From an uncultured Bacteroidota bacterium (GTDB lineage: Bacteria > Bacteroidota > Bacteroidia > Flavobacteriales > Flavobacteriaceae), in NCBI GenBank assembly GCA_902523635.1, contig CABZAE010000008.1, positions 1 through 33,778 on the forward strand: 33,778 nt of DNA. Direction: 5' to 3'. Positions 23,601 to 33,700 of this stretch are shown piece after piece. Each line of letters starts with the position of its first letter. Within the stretch, counting starts at the first letter, position 1. Position numbers and translations under genes: made by a program. The notes under the pieces were generated by a model. That model was not told the DNA's origin and ran no database searches. It saw only the letters and a list, made by a program, of their open reading frames with translations.

Positions 23601-26600
23601 CCAACAAGACGTCTGTCATATTCCTCATCCAATCCGGTTCCAGGAAGATCTGAACTTCCTTCAATCGATTCTGCATGTATGTACATTTTTAATTTTTTAT
23701 ATTGTCGCATATCAAAATCTAAGTTTTTGTAAACTGCTCTGGAATCTCCAGGGTTCAAGTCTTTAACTTTTAACGATAATGATTGCTCATTTTGTCTTAT
23801 TATTGAGCTATTAGCATTGATTTCCTCTCTTTGAACACCTGGCGGTAAAACGTAATTAACTGGAATTCTATTTTCATTTTCCAAAATATTAACTGACCCA
23901 ATGTCAAAAGAAGTATTGTTGTAGGTAATGTTTTGTTTATTTAAATTTTTTGAATATCTCTTCCAATCAGTTCTTACTAAGTCCAGAGTTCCAAATCTAA
24001 ATGTAACTGGGCTTGTAAAATCTTTTAAAAAAATTCTCATAAAACGAATCGATCGTAAATTGTCTATGCCATTAATTGCTTCAAAATAGTTAGCGTACCT
24101 GCTATTTTTGTAAAATTGCTGAAAGACAGGAATTTTGAATTGTATCCATCGTGTATTTAATTTCTGTCCATTAGGAAGGTCCACATTTACATTTTCTCTA
24201 ACATCACTTACAAATGGATGATTATTGACATTCATGATTTTTTTTATTGGTATTCTATATTGAAAATAGCTGTCAATCGTATTCATGGTGTTGTCCTGAT
24301 TTGCATCCTCTGAGTCAGGAATTGTTGTGGACCCTCTATTACTATCGGTTGTTGATACAGGAGAGTTGCCCTGAACACCATTGTAATTTAAGTACCTGTC
24401 TTGAATGCCTCCATTAGCATTTAAATAATATTCATAATTATCTCCAGCTGGATCGTCAATAGATCCATTTGTATAAATATTTAATTCATCAGAATCGTTC
24501 AATCCATCATAACCCAAATCTTGTAATATTCGATTATTTGGATCTGAATCAAAGGAGTATACTAAAGATTGTGTGACTGGAGATTTACCCCAATTTGATG
24601 TGTTGACCAATTGTTGGGAATTTGTGGAGGGTAAACCATTTTCATACAATTTTTTTCCATCACTTAATATATCCTCAGAAATATTCCCCAAATTTATCAC
24701 CAGACTCCCCAAATCGTTTTCTATTGATTGACTATCGCTGAACGTATCCAATAGCCAAAATTGTATGAACTCAACGTTGGACTGCTCAAAATTTGTAGAA
24801 TTAATTTTTCTTGTAATTCCAGCCCAATTGTCCTTTAAATCATTATTAAAAAAATCACTTTTATTATTATAAGGTCCTTTCGAATTAGGAATGAAATTTA
24901 TGTCTAGAGTGTTTTGTATTCTTGATTGACCCTCGATCAAATCTTGTTGTGGAAATATTTCATCAATAAATATCCTTCTCGTTTCATTTTTTGAAAGTTC
25001 ATTGTCGTCGATTTCACTAGGTCTTTGACGAGTGTAAAATACTGGATCTATGTTATACCAAGCTAGTTTTGCTCTGTAATGACCTTTTCTTAAATCATTT
25101 GTTTGAAACTCTGAACCTTTAACTCCAAAGGGAACACTCGATAAAGTCCAAGAGTATATATCCTTCAAATCAATATTTGTTTCAGATCCTTCAAAATCAT
25201 CAATATAAACCGTTGCAGCATTTTCATATCCAGAACTTTTTGGCTTAGAGGCATGTAAATAAGCCAACTCCCCTTTGAAAGAAACAACAGATGGGACATT
25301 GGTCTTAATGTTAGGAAGTTTATTCAGCAATCTGGTTATGACTGGAATCTCAGATGAAAAAACAGCATTCAAACCAAGCATTGTGTTATTCACTGGCTCA
25401 ACCCCGTAATTGGCTTTTTGTGTGATAGATCTTTCACTTAAGTTCATTAAAGATCCTCCAACAAAAAAATTATCATTGAATTTGTGTTCTATATTGATTC
25501 CTGAAAATCTTTTTTTTTGCTGATCAAAAAAAGAATTGCTTTCAGTAGATATATCAATTGGTGTATTTGAATTTTTTAAGTTTTCGTCCAGAATCATTAC
25601 CCTACCTGCTTGATAGTTAACTGTGTAATCAAGACCCTCCTGAAGCTGCCTTCCTCCGGCAGAAACCTTGACAGATCCCCTTGGTATATTAAATTGTCCT
25701 ATTGGAATTCCACCTGAATCTCCAGAAACTTTGAACGAGCCTCTTAAACTGAACTTATTTTTTTCTATTTTTTCTTCAGCACCAGTTTTGGACATTGAAT
25801 ATATCTCACTGTAGACATACTTCTTTTGGTTTTCATTGTATGATAATAAATCTGAATATTTCTCATTTGATGAATTTTTATTTTTTAGCTTTTCAAACAG
25901 AAATTTACCAAAAGGTTCAACCGAGGGAAAAATTATCAATCCGTTCCTTGAATCGATTGTCAAGTTTGGAACAAAATCAAAAAAACCATCACCACCATTT
26001 TGAATATCATTATTCATATTAAGATTGTCAAAATTGAATAATGCCAATAAAGTTTTACCATCAATATTTGCAGGCCAAATATTTACATCAACAGGTTCGA
26101 TGTAATTAATGGGAGATGGATTTGAATAAAAAATATTTAATTTAAAGTCATCCTTGTTAATTTGATAAGATCCAATGGAGTAAATATTTTTCATCATCAA
26201 ATCCCAAACGGGTTGGTTGATATTTGTCAAACTACTTTTTAACATTTTAACTATTAGACTGTTGTTCGAAACCTGAGTTTGGTTGCTTTGTGAGTTGACT
26301 TCAGTCGATTCCACTCCATCATTTGCAAATTCACCAACTTGAAAGACCTGTCCTCCTACAGTATATTGAAAAGCAACACCTAAAATTTCATCATTATTTA
26401 AAGATTGATTTAAGGAAATATAGCCTAATTTATTGTTTAGAGTATATTCGTTCGGATCCAATTTTCTGGCATTTTCTAAAACCGAATAATCGATACCTTC
26501 ATTAACATCACCAGCTATTACACCAAATCCATTTTTAACTGTTGATATCTCTCTAATGGATTTATTTAGTAATCCATTTCCAATTTTTTCTGGATCAAAA

Positions 26601-27748
26601 TAATTGACAGAATTATCGGGATATGTATTTTGACCGGCTATTAAAATAAAGTTTGGGTACAAGTCATCAATTCTAACTTTTTCCGAATCTGATTCAGCTA
26701 GGTCTTGCAAGGCAAGTATATTTCTTACATTCTGGGTTTGATTAGTTCTATTCGTTATCCAAACCTCAATTCTGGTAATATTAACCTGTGTATTTAAATA
26801 AGGCATGGTTTTCAAGGTCAGTTCATATTTGTTTCTAAAATATTGACTTAGAAAAAAGTGTCTATTTTCATCATAATCAATTGGTGAAATTTCAAATTCC
26901 TCATAGCTTCCACTACCTTTTGCTAATACAGTTTGTGATTGAGATCTTTGCTCGGAAAGAACTGTAGTTACTTTTGTATTTCCAAATTTCAATTCAGATT
27001 TAAACCCAAATAAACTTTGTGCACCTGAAACAAGAGAACCACTAAGTGGCATGCTAACATTTCCTAATTCTATCTTTTGGATAATATCATCTTCGGTTGG
27101 AGTGTAATCAAGCTTTAATAAATTTTGAAAATCAAATGTTGATTGGGTGTCATAATTTGAAGTTATGGACAACCTTTCACCAATTTTACCATTTAAACTT
27201 AAACTAATTGCTTGATTAAAATCAAGACTTATGTTACTTTGATTTCTTGTAGACAAAGACGGGTTATCTCTTTTTTGGTATCTGGCTCCAATGTCCATGG
27301 AAATTGTTCCTTGTGGATTTAACTCAATCTCATCTCCACCAAAAATTGTCTGAAAAAAATTTGAATTTAAATATAGATCAGGAAGTAAATTTCTCACTTT
27401 TTTATTATCATCAGAGTCTTCGTCCTCCAAAATTTTTAGTTTTTCTTTAAAATAACTTTGAATATTTTTTTTTCTAATTATCTGTCTGTATTCTTCAGGA
27501 CTTAAAACCAATGGAACTCCAATATTAATTTCACCGGCTTTTGTGCTAAAAATATATTTATCAGTAAATGGATCGTAAGTATATTCAGATTTAAATAGTG
27601 AGGGAGTATTCAGTTTAAATTTACCCAAATAGATGACATCACCTATTGTGTCAAGATTAATGATTTTTTGGCCACTTAAATCATAACTAAATACAAATAA
27701 AAATAATAAGGATATTTTTATCTTTTTACTTAAATGCAATCTATACAA
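20618..27748 (-). CDS. sprA: SprA, type IX secretion system outer-membrane translocon (TTG start)
   Basis: Giant outer-membrane barrel that forms the export channel of the type IX secretion system and is needed for gliding and adhesin secretion in Flavobacterium. Seen, 2376 residues, near the roughly 2400 of known SprA: signal peptide ending about SGQ (25-27), repeated Motility/SprA N-terminal modules rich in GxLxxxxxYDT-type strands, the conserved block AATVYIDDFEGSETNIDLKDIYSW, and long strand-rich repeats to a C terminus TIRSGLTLRYNFGD. No frameshift is visible. Start: the ruvA TAG lies two codons upstream in the same frame, and TTG 27748 (or TTG 27739) is the only start before the signal peptide. 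Neighbours maeB-ruvA upstream and gcvH downstream are usual for flavobacteria. Confidence 0.96.
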   Translation of the reverse strand: MYRLHLSKKIKISLLFLFVFSYDLSGQKIINLDTIGDVIYLGKFKLNTPSLFKSEYTYDPFTDKYIFSTKAGEINIGVPLVLSPEEYRQIIRKKNIQSYFKEKLKILEDEDSDDNKKVRNLLPDLYLNSNFFQTIFGGDEIELNPQGTISMDIGARYQKRDNPSLSTRNQSNISLDFNQAISLSLNGKIGERLSITSNYDTQSTFDFQNLLKLDYTPTEDDIIQKIELGNVSMPLSGSLVSGAQSLFGFKSELKFGNTKVTTVLSEQRSQSQTVLAKGSGSYEEFEISPIDYDENRHFFLSQYFRNKYELTLKTMPYLNTQVNITRIEVWITNRTNQTQNVRNILALQDLAESDSEKVRIDDLYPNFILIAGQNTYPDNSVNYFDPEKIGNGLLNKSIREISTVKNGFGVIAGDVNEGIDYSVLENARKLDPNEYTLNNKLGYISLNQSLNNDEILGVAFQYTVGGQVFQVGEFANDGVESTEVNSQSNQTQVSNNSLIVKMLKSSLTNINQPVWDLMMKNIYSIGSYQINKDDFKLNIFYSNPSPINYIEPVDVNIWPANIDGKTLLALFNFDNLNMNNDIQNGGDGFFDFVPNLTIDSRNGLIIFPSVEPFGKFLFEKLKNKNSSNEKYSDLLSYNENQKKYVYSEIYSMSKTGAEEKIEKNKFSLRGSFKVSGDSGGIPIGQFNIPRGSVKVSAGGRQLQEGLDYTVNYQAGRVMILDENLKNSNTPIDISTESNSFFDQQKKRFSGINIEHKFNDNFFVGGSLMNLSERSITQKANYGVEPVNNTMLGLNAVFSSEIPVITRLLNKLPNIKTNVPSVVSFKGELAYLHASKPKSSGYENAATVYIDDFEGSETNIDLKDIYSWTLSSVPFGVKGSEFQTNDLRKGHYRAKLAWYNIDPVFYTRQRPSEIDDNELSKNETRRIFIDEIFPQQDLIEGQSRIQNTLDINFIPNSKGPYNNKSDFFNNDLKDNWAGITRKINSTNFEQSNVEFIQFWLLDTFSDSQSIENDLGSLVINLGNISEDILSDGKKLYENGLPSTNSQQLVNTSNWGKSPVTQSLVYSFDSDPNNRILQDLGYDGLNDSDELNIYTNGSIDDPAGDNYEYYLNANGGIQDRYLNYNGVQGNSPVSTTDSNRGSTTIPDSEDANQDNTMNTIDSYFQYRIPIKKIMNVNNHPFVSDVRENVNVDLPNGQKLNTRWIQFKIPVFQQFYKNSRYANYFEAINGIDNLRSIRFMRIFLKDFTSPVTFRFGTLDLVRTDWKRYSKNLNKQNITYNNTSFDIGSVNILENENRIPVNYVLPPGVQREEINANSSIIRQNEQSLSLKVKDLNPGDSRAVYKNLDFDMRQYKKLKMYIHAESIEGSSDLPGTGLDEEYDRRLVGFLRIGSDFSENYYQIEVPLKPTAYKKGTTNRLSSEAVWEPESNSIDFLLEKLTKLKALTLDGGVNSINTVYFDENLDIIDEFAPISSLPGNKKYKFAIKGNPSIGSIKSLMIGVKNPSLNPGDLLSAEVWFNELRLSDIEGKGGWAAMGSIDANLADIGNVSVSGKMSTVGFGSIDKTPNQRSREDMNQYGFVGSINFGKFLPVKWGLQIPIAYSINNQTSTPEYDPYYQDIKLNDRLLSSTRKSQRDSIKNQAVSFRQSKNISLIGLRKNRSEGQKQRVYDIENFDFSYSYNQEIEHDFEIENLTKKTVRTGLQYSFDLNPFVITPFKSLSFLSEKSYLKWLSEFNLNPLISSISFNSNINRAFNSQRFREVYIEGADASKQIGLPEIQQRNFMFDWDLSLSQNLTNSFRIDFSASNNSIVKNYLKKDENGDLIVDKDFEIWDGFWNTGETYSHNQSLRLNYDIPFKLFPFIDFISSNYSYNGDFSWERGSDAMSQVQDENGNVLGRVNTIQNANTQSINTSFNLSKLYRNLGLVKKSKPSTTSQKIKNTLIGFASGISRLRFNYSENNGQVLPGYTESLGFFGTTKPSLGFVFGSQSDIRFEAAKNGWLTEFPSFNEQYTMVHNNKFDLVAEINWIDDFSIDINANRSFSENFFENFSVINNEYNSLNPYRSGNFSISTIMIGTSFEKSDQYNSKNFETFQKNRLIIAKRLALLNGNSNGQFDEFGFPKGYGKNNQAVLIPSFVAAYTGSDPNNISLNAIKSTPLPNWSIQYTGFLNFEFFKDRFKRFSLSHSYRSSYTLNSFKSNLEFDTENNMLTDQSGNFLNETLYTNVNLVEQFNPLLKIDMEFKSSIRVLMELKKDRALSLSLDNNLLTESSGMDYSIGFGYRVKDLKFRNNIRGRQSVSSGDLNIKADLNYRDNITIIRNLDLLENRVTAGQSIWSFKLSADYALSKNFNAVFFYDHLFSEFAISTAFPQTTIRSGLTLRYNFGD

Positions 27749-27751
27749 TTC

Positions 27752-28333
27752 CTACAATTTATTTAAAGCTCCTTTAATCAACTGTTCAACAGAGATTTCT
27801 GGATCTTCATTAATCAACATCTGAACTATTTTAGAAGTTTGTTTTCTTCCATAGCCTAATACCTCCAATGCTGATAACGCTTCATCATGGTTTGTATTGT
27901 AAAGATTTCTATTAATTTCATTTTTTTCAGAGAGTATTCCAACTTTGTCTTTCAAGTCTATAATAACTCTTTGAGCTGTTTTTAAGCCTATTCCCTTTAT
28001 GGATTGTATGGTTGAAACATTTCCAGAAATTATTGCATTTTGTATTTCTTCAGGCGTTAGTGATGATAACATCGTCCTGGCGGTACTTGCACCAATACCT
28101 GAAACTGAGATTAGTTTTTTGAATAAGTTTCTTTCTTTTTTATCAAAAAAACCAAACAATGTATGCGAGTCTTCTTTTACTTGTAAATAAGTGTACAGTC
28201 TAATATTTTCATCATTACCTAACTTAGAAAAGGTGTTTAAGGAAATATTAATTAAATACCCCAATCCATTACATTCAACAACCAACTCAGTTGGTGATTT
28301 TTCAACCAATCTCCCCGTTATAGTAGTTATCAT
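27752..28333 (-). CDS. ruvA: Holliday junction branch migration protein RuvA
   Basis: Tetrameric junction-binding subunit of the RuvAB branch-migration motor. Seen, 193 residues, standard length: N-terminal OB domain (ITTITGRLVEKSPTELVVECNGLGYLINI), the TYLQVKEDSHTLFGFFDKKERNLFKKLISVSGIGASTARTMLSSL block with the first helix-hairpin-helix, the second hairpin SIKGIGLKTAQRVIIDLKDKVG, and a C-terminal domain III (EALSALEVLGYGRKQTSKIV) that contacts RuvB. Its ATG overlaps the maeB TGA as ATGA (28330-28333), so the two are translationally coupled. ruvB is not in the window. Confidence 0.96.
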   Translation of the reverse strand: MITTITGRLVEKSPTELVVECNGLGYLINISLNTFSKLGNDENIRLYTYLQVKEDSHTLFGFFDKKERNLFKKLISVSGIGASTARTMLSSLTPEEIQNAIISGNVSTIQSIKGIGLKTAQRVIIDLKDKVGILSEKNEINRNLYNTNHDEALSALEVLGYGRKQTSKIVQMLINEDPEISVEQLIKGALNKL

Positions 28334-30609
28334 TTTTTTAGTTTGGATTTCTTTTGTGCATCAACAACAGCAACAGCTGACATATTAACCATCTCATCTA
28401 CACTCGCACCTAATTGAATAACGTGAACAGCTTTGGACATTCCCATCATAATTGGTCCAATTGACATTGCTTCATCTAACTCCTTGATTAACTTGTAATT
28501 AATATTTGCTGCATCTAAATTTGGAAAAATTAATGTATTCACATTTTTACCTGAAAGTTTGGAATACGAAAATTTATTCTTGAACATTTCTTTATTTAAT
28601 GCGAAATCTGATTGAACTTCTCCATCGACGCTTAAGTTTGGAAAATTTCTGTGCAAATATCTTACAGCTTGATTCACCTTTAAAGCCATGGTATGCGAAG
28701 AAGATCCAAAATTTGAATAAGACAACATAGCTATGTTGGGTTCCATTCCAAACATTTTTACAGTGTCTGCAGTCATTTTTGCAATGATAGCTAGATCTTT
28801 TGCACTTGGGTCAATATTTATTGATGTATCAGACAAAAAGATTGGCCCTCTGTTAGTTATCATTAAGTTTGTTGTTGCAACCTTATTAACTCCTTGTGCT
28901 TTTCCAATAATTTCCAACATAGGTTTGACTGTAACAGGATAACTTCTTGAATATCCAGAAATTAATGCATCAGCATCATTACAATACAACATCATGGCTG
29001 CATAAGTATTTCTTTGTTTCATTTTATTAATTGCCTCAAAGAGAGTTACACCTTTTCTTCTTCTTAGTTCCCAATATTTTTTCCCATAAACTTCTCTGTT
29101 TTTATGCTGATCTGAGGATTTTGGATCAATTACAGGAACTTTCTCATCAAATTCAATTTGTACTTTTAAATCTTCAATAACATCCTCATCACCCATAAGG
29201 ATTGGGTGTCCAATTCCTTCCTCAAAGACAATTTGTGCAGCTTTTAAAACGTCAAGATGATCTGCTTCAGCAAATATTATTTTTTTTGGATTTTCTTTGG
29301 CTCTATTTAATAATAGTCTTACAATTTTTTTATCATTTCCTAACCTATTGTGTAACTTTTCTTGATATTTTTCCCAGCACTCAATTGGCTCTTGAGCTAC
29401 TCCAGATTTCATAGCTGCTTTTGCCACTTCTGGCGGAATTTTAGTAATAAGCCTTGGATCAAAAGGTTTAGGAATTATATAATTTTTCCCAAATGTAAGC
29501 TTTGTCTTATCATACGCAATATTAACAAATTCAGGAACAGTTTCTTTTGCTAGTGATGCGAGAGCCTTAACAGCAGCCATTTTCATTTCTTTATTAATTT
29601 TAGTTGCTCTTACATCAAGGGCACCCCTAAATATAAAAGGGAAGCCTAAAACATTGTTTACTTGATTTGGATGATCCGATCTACCTGTAGCCATTATCAC
29701 GTCATCTCTTGTTTTCATAGCCAAGGTGTATCTAATCTCCGGATTTGGATTAGCCATAGCAAAGACGATGGGGTTTTTAGACATTGACAAAAGCATTTTT
29801 GAAGTCATCATATTTGCTTTAGAAAGTCCAATAAAAACATCAGCTTTTTTTAATGCTTGTTCTAAGGTTCTAACATTTTTTTTTGTTGCAAACTCTTTTT
29901 TTTCAGCTGATAAATTTTCTCTATCTGTTCTTATCACTCCTTTACTATCAGTCATTATGATATTTTCTGACTGCATTCCAAAAGCTTTATACATTTTAGT
30001 ACAAGAAATGGCAGCGGCTCCAGCACCACAAACTACAGTTTTAACATTTTCAATTTTTTTATTGGCTATCTCTAAAGCATTCAAAAGGGCTGCAGCTGAA
30101 ATTATTGCAGTACCGTGCTGGTCATCATGCATTACAGGAATATCTAATTCATTAGATAACCTTTTTTCGATTTCGAAAGCCTCCGGAGCTTTTATATCTT
30201 CCAAATTAATACCTCCAAAAGTGGGAGATATATTTTTCACTGTTTCTACAAATGTATCAGGATCTTTTGCATTAATCTCAATATCAAAAACATCAATACC
30301 AGCAAAAATTTTAAACAAGAGTGCCTTACCTTCCATAACAGGTTTGGATGCCTCAGGGCCAATGTCGCCTAATCCTAAAACTGCTGTTCCATTTGTAATA
30401 ACCGCAACTAAATTTCCTTTAGATGTGTATTTGTATACATCATTCCTATTTTCTTTTATTTCTAAGCACGGATAAGCGACTCCAGGTGAATAAGCTAAGG
30501 ATAAATCTCTTTGACTATTGTATTTTGTTGTTGGAACAATTTCAATTTTTCCAGGGCTAGGTTTTGCATGATAAACCAGGGCCTTTTGTCTGTCTCTATT
30601 TTTTTTCAT
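28330..30609 (-). CDS. maeB: NADP-dependent malic enzyme with C-terminal phosphotransacetylase-like domain
   Basis: Oxidative decarboxylation of malate to pyruvate with NADPH production. Seen, 759 residues, the MaeB two-domain form. Malic enzyme part at about 1-425: LAYSPGVAYPCLEI, TNGTAVLGLGDIGPEASKPVMEGK, DIPVMHDDQHGTAI (metal and substrate site), VVCGAGAAAISC (Rossmann), FAMANPNPEI, and TGRSDHPNQVNNVLGFPFIFRGALD. Phosphotransacetylase-like part at about 430-755: KKIIFAEADHLDVLKAAQI, RRRKGVTLFEA, and SYSNFGSSSHTMALKVNQAV. In characterised MaeB this second domain binds acetyl-CoA as a regulator and is not an active transacetylase; I infer the same. First gene of the maeB-ruvA-sprA run, divergent from the large surface protein. 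Confidence 0.96.
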   Translation of the reverse strand: MKKNRDRQKALVYHAKPSPGKIEIVPTTKYNSQRDLSLAYSPGVAYPCLEIKENRNDVYKYTSKGNLVAVITNGTAVLGLGDIGPEASKPVMEGKALLFKIFAGIDVFDIEINAKDPDTFVETVKNISPTFGGINLEDIKAPEAFEIEKRLSNELDIPVMHDDQHGTAIISAAALLNALEIANKKIENVKTVVCGAGAAAISCTKMYKAFGMQSENIIMTDSKGVIRTDRENLSAEKKEFATKKNVRTLEQALKKADVFIGLSKANMMTSKMLLSMSKNPIVFAMANPNPEIRYTLAMKTRDDVIMATGRSDHPNQVNNVLGFPFIFRGALDVRATKINKEMKMAAVKALASLAKETVPEFVNIAYDKTKLTFGKNYIIPKPFDPRLITKIPPEVAKAAMKSGVAQEPIECWEKYQEKLHNRLGNDKKIVRLLLNRAKENPKKIIFAEADHLDVLKAAQIVFEEGIGHPILMGDEDVIEDLKVQIEFDEKVPVIDPKSSDQHKNREVYGKKYWELRRRKGVTLFEAINKMKQRNTYAAMMLYCNDADALISGYSRSYPVTVKPMLEIIGKAQGVNKVATTNLMITNRGPIFLSDTSINIDPSAKDLAIIAKMTADTVKMFGMEPNIAMLSYSNFGSSSHTMALKVNQAVRYLHRNFPNLSVDGEVQSDFALNKEMFKNKFSYSKLSGKNVNTLIFPNLDAANINYKLIKELDEAMSIGPIMMGMSKAVHVIQLGASVDEMVNMSAVAVVDAQKKSKLKK

Positions 30610-30724
30610 AGAAAAAAATATTACATAATTCTAATATAAATGTATAAAAAGGATTTTCAAATCAACTAGAAAAAAACAAACAATTATGATTTCATTTTCT
30701 CACAGGAAGTTAAATACAAAATAC

Positions 30725-30756
30725 TTGTTAATTAAAATTAAATACCATTAAGTTTG
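30725..30756 (+). promoter_or_regulatory. Promoter of the large surface protein gene
   Basis: TTG at 30725-30727 is followed after 21 bases by TAAGTTTG (30749-30756), matching both parts of the Bacteroidota consensus. The predicted transcript start is near 30762, about a dozen bases before TTG 30776. The 166-base divergent region 30610-30775 holds nothing else that I recognise. Confidence 0.5.
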
Positions 30757-30764
30757 CAAAACTA
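30757..30764 (-). promoter_or_regulatory. Possible -7 box of the maeB promoter
   Basis: Minus-strand TAGTTTTG matches TAnnTTTG. It lies about 150 bases before the maeB ATG, so the leader would be long. No TTG is placed at the expected upstream distance. It abuts the divergent plus-strand box at 30749-30756, and together they form an imperfect dyad. Confidence 0.3.
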
Positions 30765-30775
30765 AAGTTTGAATA

Positions 30776-33700
30776 TTGAAAAAGCTGTTTTTTGTTTTTT
30801 TTCTCACCCTTATTTCTAATGAGTTGTACTCACAATTAAGTAAAGTACATTACATACCACCACTAACGGCCCAAGATGATCCGGGTGATCAATGGTTGTA
30901 CATATCCACTCCCAGTACAACTGATGTGAAATACCAAGTAAAAATCGGAGGAATCCAGGGCGCTACAGCCGATTCAGGAACTCTGTACAATGAGGGAGTT
31001 GTTTCAAATGCTAATCCGGCAATTGTTGCTTTAGCAGATGATCCTGGCAATACAAACGGATGGTGGAGTAACCTTTTTGTGGAGCTAGATCAAACTGAAC
31101 AAATTTTAAACAAAGGATTCATTATTGAAGCTGAGTCTGAAGTTTATGTTTCAGTAAGGATGAATTCGGACGGTCAACAGTATCAAGCAGGTGCATTAGT
31201 TAGCAAGGGGAAATCTGGACTTGGAACAAGATTTTGGGCAGGAATGCTTCAAAATCAAACTGCACTACACGTTGGTTTTGTGTCAGTTATGGCAACAGAG
31301 GATCAAACGGTTATTTCATACAACTTCTCCAAAGATATTAATACAATTGGAGGAGAAAAAAAAGTTGGTATTCCACTATTGGTTACATTAGACAAAGGAG
31401 AGAGCTATATTTTAGCTAGTCAAGAATTCCAAGACGGGCTAATAGGAACATCCATAACATCGACTAAGCCAATTGTTGTTAATTCAGGCTCAGCTAGTGG
31501 GAGTTTTGAAACATCTACTGGTGGTCAGGACTATGGAATTGATCAAATTGTTGGGGCTGATTTGGTTGGTTCAGAGTATATATTTATAAGAGGAAATGGT
31601 AATAATGGTTGGGAAAATGTATTATTGATAGCTGACCAAGACAATACCGAAGTTATTGTTAATGGAACTTCCATTGCAACTTTAAACACAGGTGGTTATG
31701 TTATTTTAGAGGGTGACAATTATAGCTCTGAATTGCCAGGAGCTAATATGTATGTTAAAACAAAAGATCCCAATCATAAGCTTTTCGCTTATCAAGGAAC
31801 TGGAAATGTATATAGTTCTGGATTTGCAGCAGCTGCTAACCAAGGAATGTTTTTTGTTCCACCTTTAAACTGCTCAGCTAAAGGAGATGTTGATAATATT
31901 GCCAGTATCGATAAAGTAGGTAATAAAGTATTTGAGGGAGCAGTAACATTTATAACCAAAAAAGGAGCAACCATAAGAATTAATGATACAGCAATTGAAA
32001 ATTATGCTGAAGTCACAGGTCCATCCGATGTTATTGGAAATGACAACTATGTTACTTATATGGTTAAAAAATTAACTGGTGATATTTCTGTAAAAAGTGA
32101 TGACGAACTGTATGTCGCTTACTTTAATTACAGTGGTGCAGCAACAACAGGTGGGTTTTACTCTGGTTTTGCAGAGCCCCCTGAAATAATTTACGATGTT
32201 GAGTTAGAAGTTTTGGGCTCCTGTATAAAACAAAACGGAGAATCCAACATTATTTTAACAGGAACTAGAATTGAAAACTTTGACAGTATTAGATGGCTAA
32301 AGGAAGATGAATTTGGAAATTTTATTCCAACTGGTTTTACGGACAAGGTATTCAAGCCAACTATAGCTGGTTCATACAAACTTGAAGGAATTTTGGAATG
32401 TTCAAACCTAACTTTTCTCTCGAACAAGATTGTTGTGAGTATATGTCCAACAGATAGTGATGAGGATGGAATTATCGATAATTTAGACATTGATAAAGAC
32501 AATGATGGAATAAGTAATCAAATTGAATCCTTTGGAAATGCTGTTGTGGACCTAACTGATATCAATAGTCCTTCGCTTATTTTCCAAAGAGATGGCTCAA
32601 TCAATTCTGAGATATTAAAAAATGGAGGTGTAATTAAAAGCATTCCAGAAAATAAAAACACTATTGAAGGAAAAAATGATGGTTCCTTCAAAACCACAGT
32701 CTACGCGGGTACTGATGTTGAACTAAACTATACATTGTCATTCAACAGGAATTTAAATATTAAAATCGAAGACGACGCCTCTATTAATCAAATAAATAAT
32801 GATGATGTTTTTTCAATAAAAGTATTTCCCGAGACTAAAAACATTACACTCGTAGATCCAAATAATAACATTTTGGTCGACACTGATTTTGATGAAAATT
32901 TTGAAAATAATATTTTATCATATACTGCCAATGAAATTATATTCAAACAAAATATCGACGCTAATAGTACAGTAAATTTTCAATTTTTAGCCACCGAAAT
33001 AAACGGAATCTCAATCACTCACAAAAGAACAAATAACAGTTCTGACGGATCTTTTGACGCGATACTTTCAGTTCAAGAATTTAATCTGGATACGGACAAT
33101 GATAATGAACCTGATTACCTAGACTTGGATAGTGACAATGATGGATGCAACGATGTAATAGAAGGGGGATTTAAAGATGATGATAATAATGGTCTGGTAG
33201 GAATTGGTGTACCTAGTACCAGTAATAGTGGTGTTAATTTAGACGGAGGAATAACCAACCATGACTATAATATTGAGCCGCTAAAGGATCAAAATGATGT
33301 CTATTTTTTTCAAAAAATAAGTACACCCGTAAAAATAAGTTCAGTTCCTAATTCTAGCACGGCATGTCAAGAAAATTTAGATACAAATTTTAGTATTAGT
33401 ATTGAAACATTGGATAACCCTTCGTTTAGTTGGCAGGTTTACAATGCAAATTCAACTAATTTTGAACCTTGGGATAATCTAGTTGAATCGGATAGTTATT
33501 CGGGTACCAACACATCCACATTAACTGTAAAAAATGTATCGATACAACAAAATGGTAACCGATACAGAGCTCTTGTAAGTTCAGATCAATATAAATGTCC
33601 AACAATTAGTGACGAGGCGGTATTGACAGTTTATGAAAAATTACCAGATGCAAATGCTGTAAGTAATATTATTAAATGTGATGACAACTCAGTTGGGGAT

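Noticed and set aside
29726-30475. Long open frame of 249 codons on the plus strand, antisense to maeB
   Set aside because: The malic enzyme on the other strand has every family motif. The plus-strand reading resembles no family I know, and it has the hydrophobic, Ser/Ile-rich composition of a complementary-frame shadow.
31792-32502. Two minus-strand open frames inside the large surface protein
   Set aside because: The plus strand is open for 1001 codons with recognisable modules, so the antisense readings are chance.
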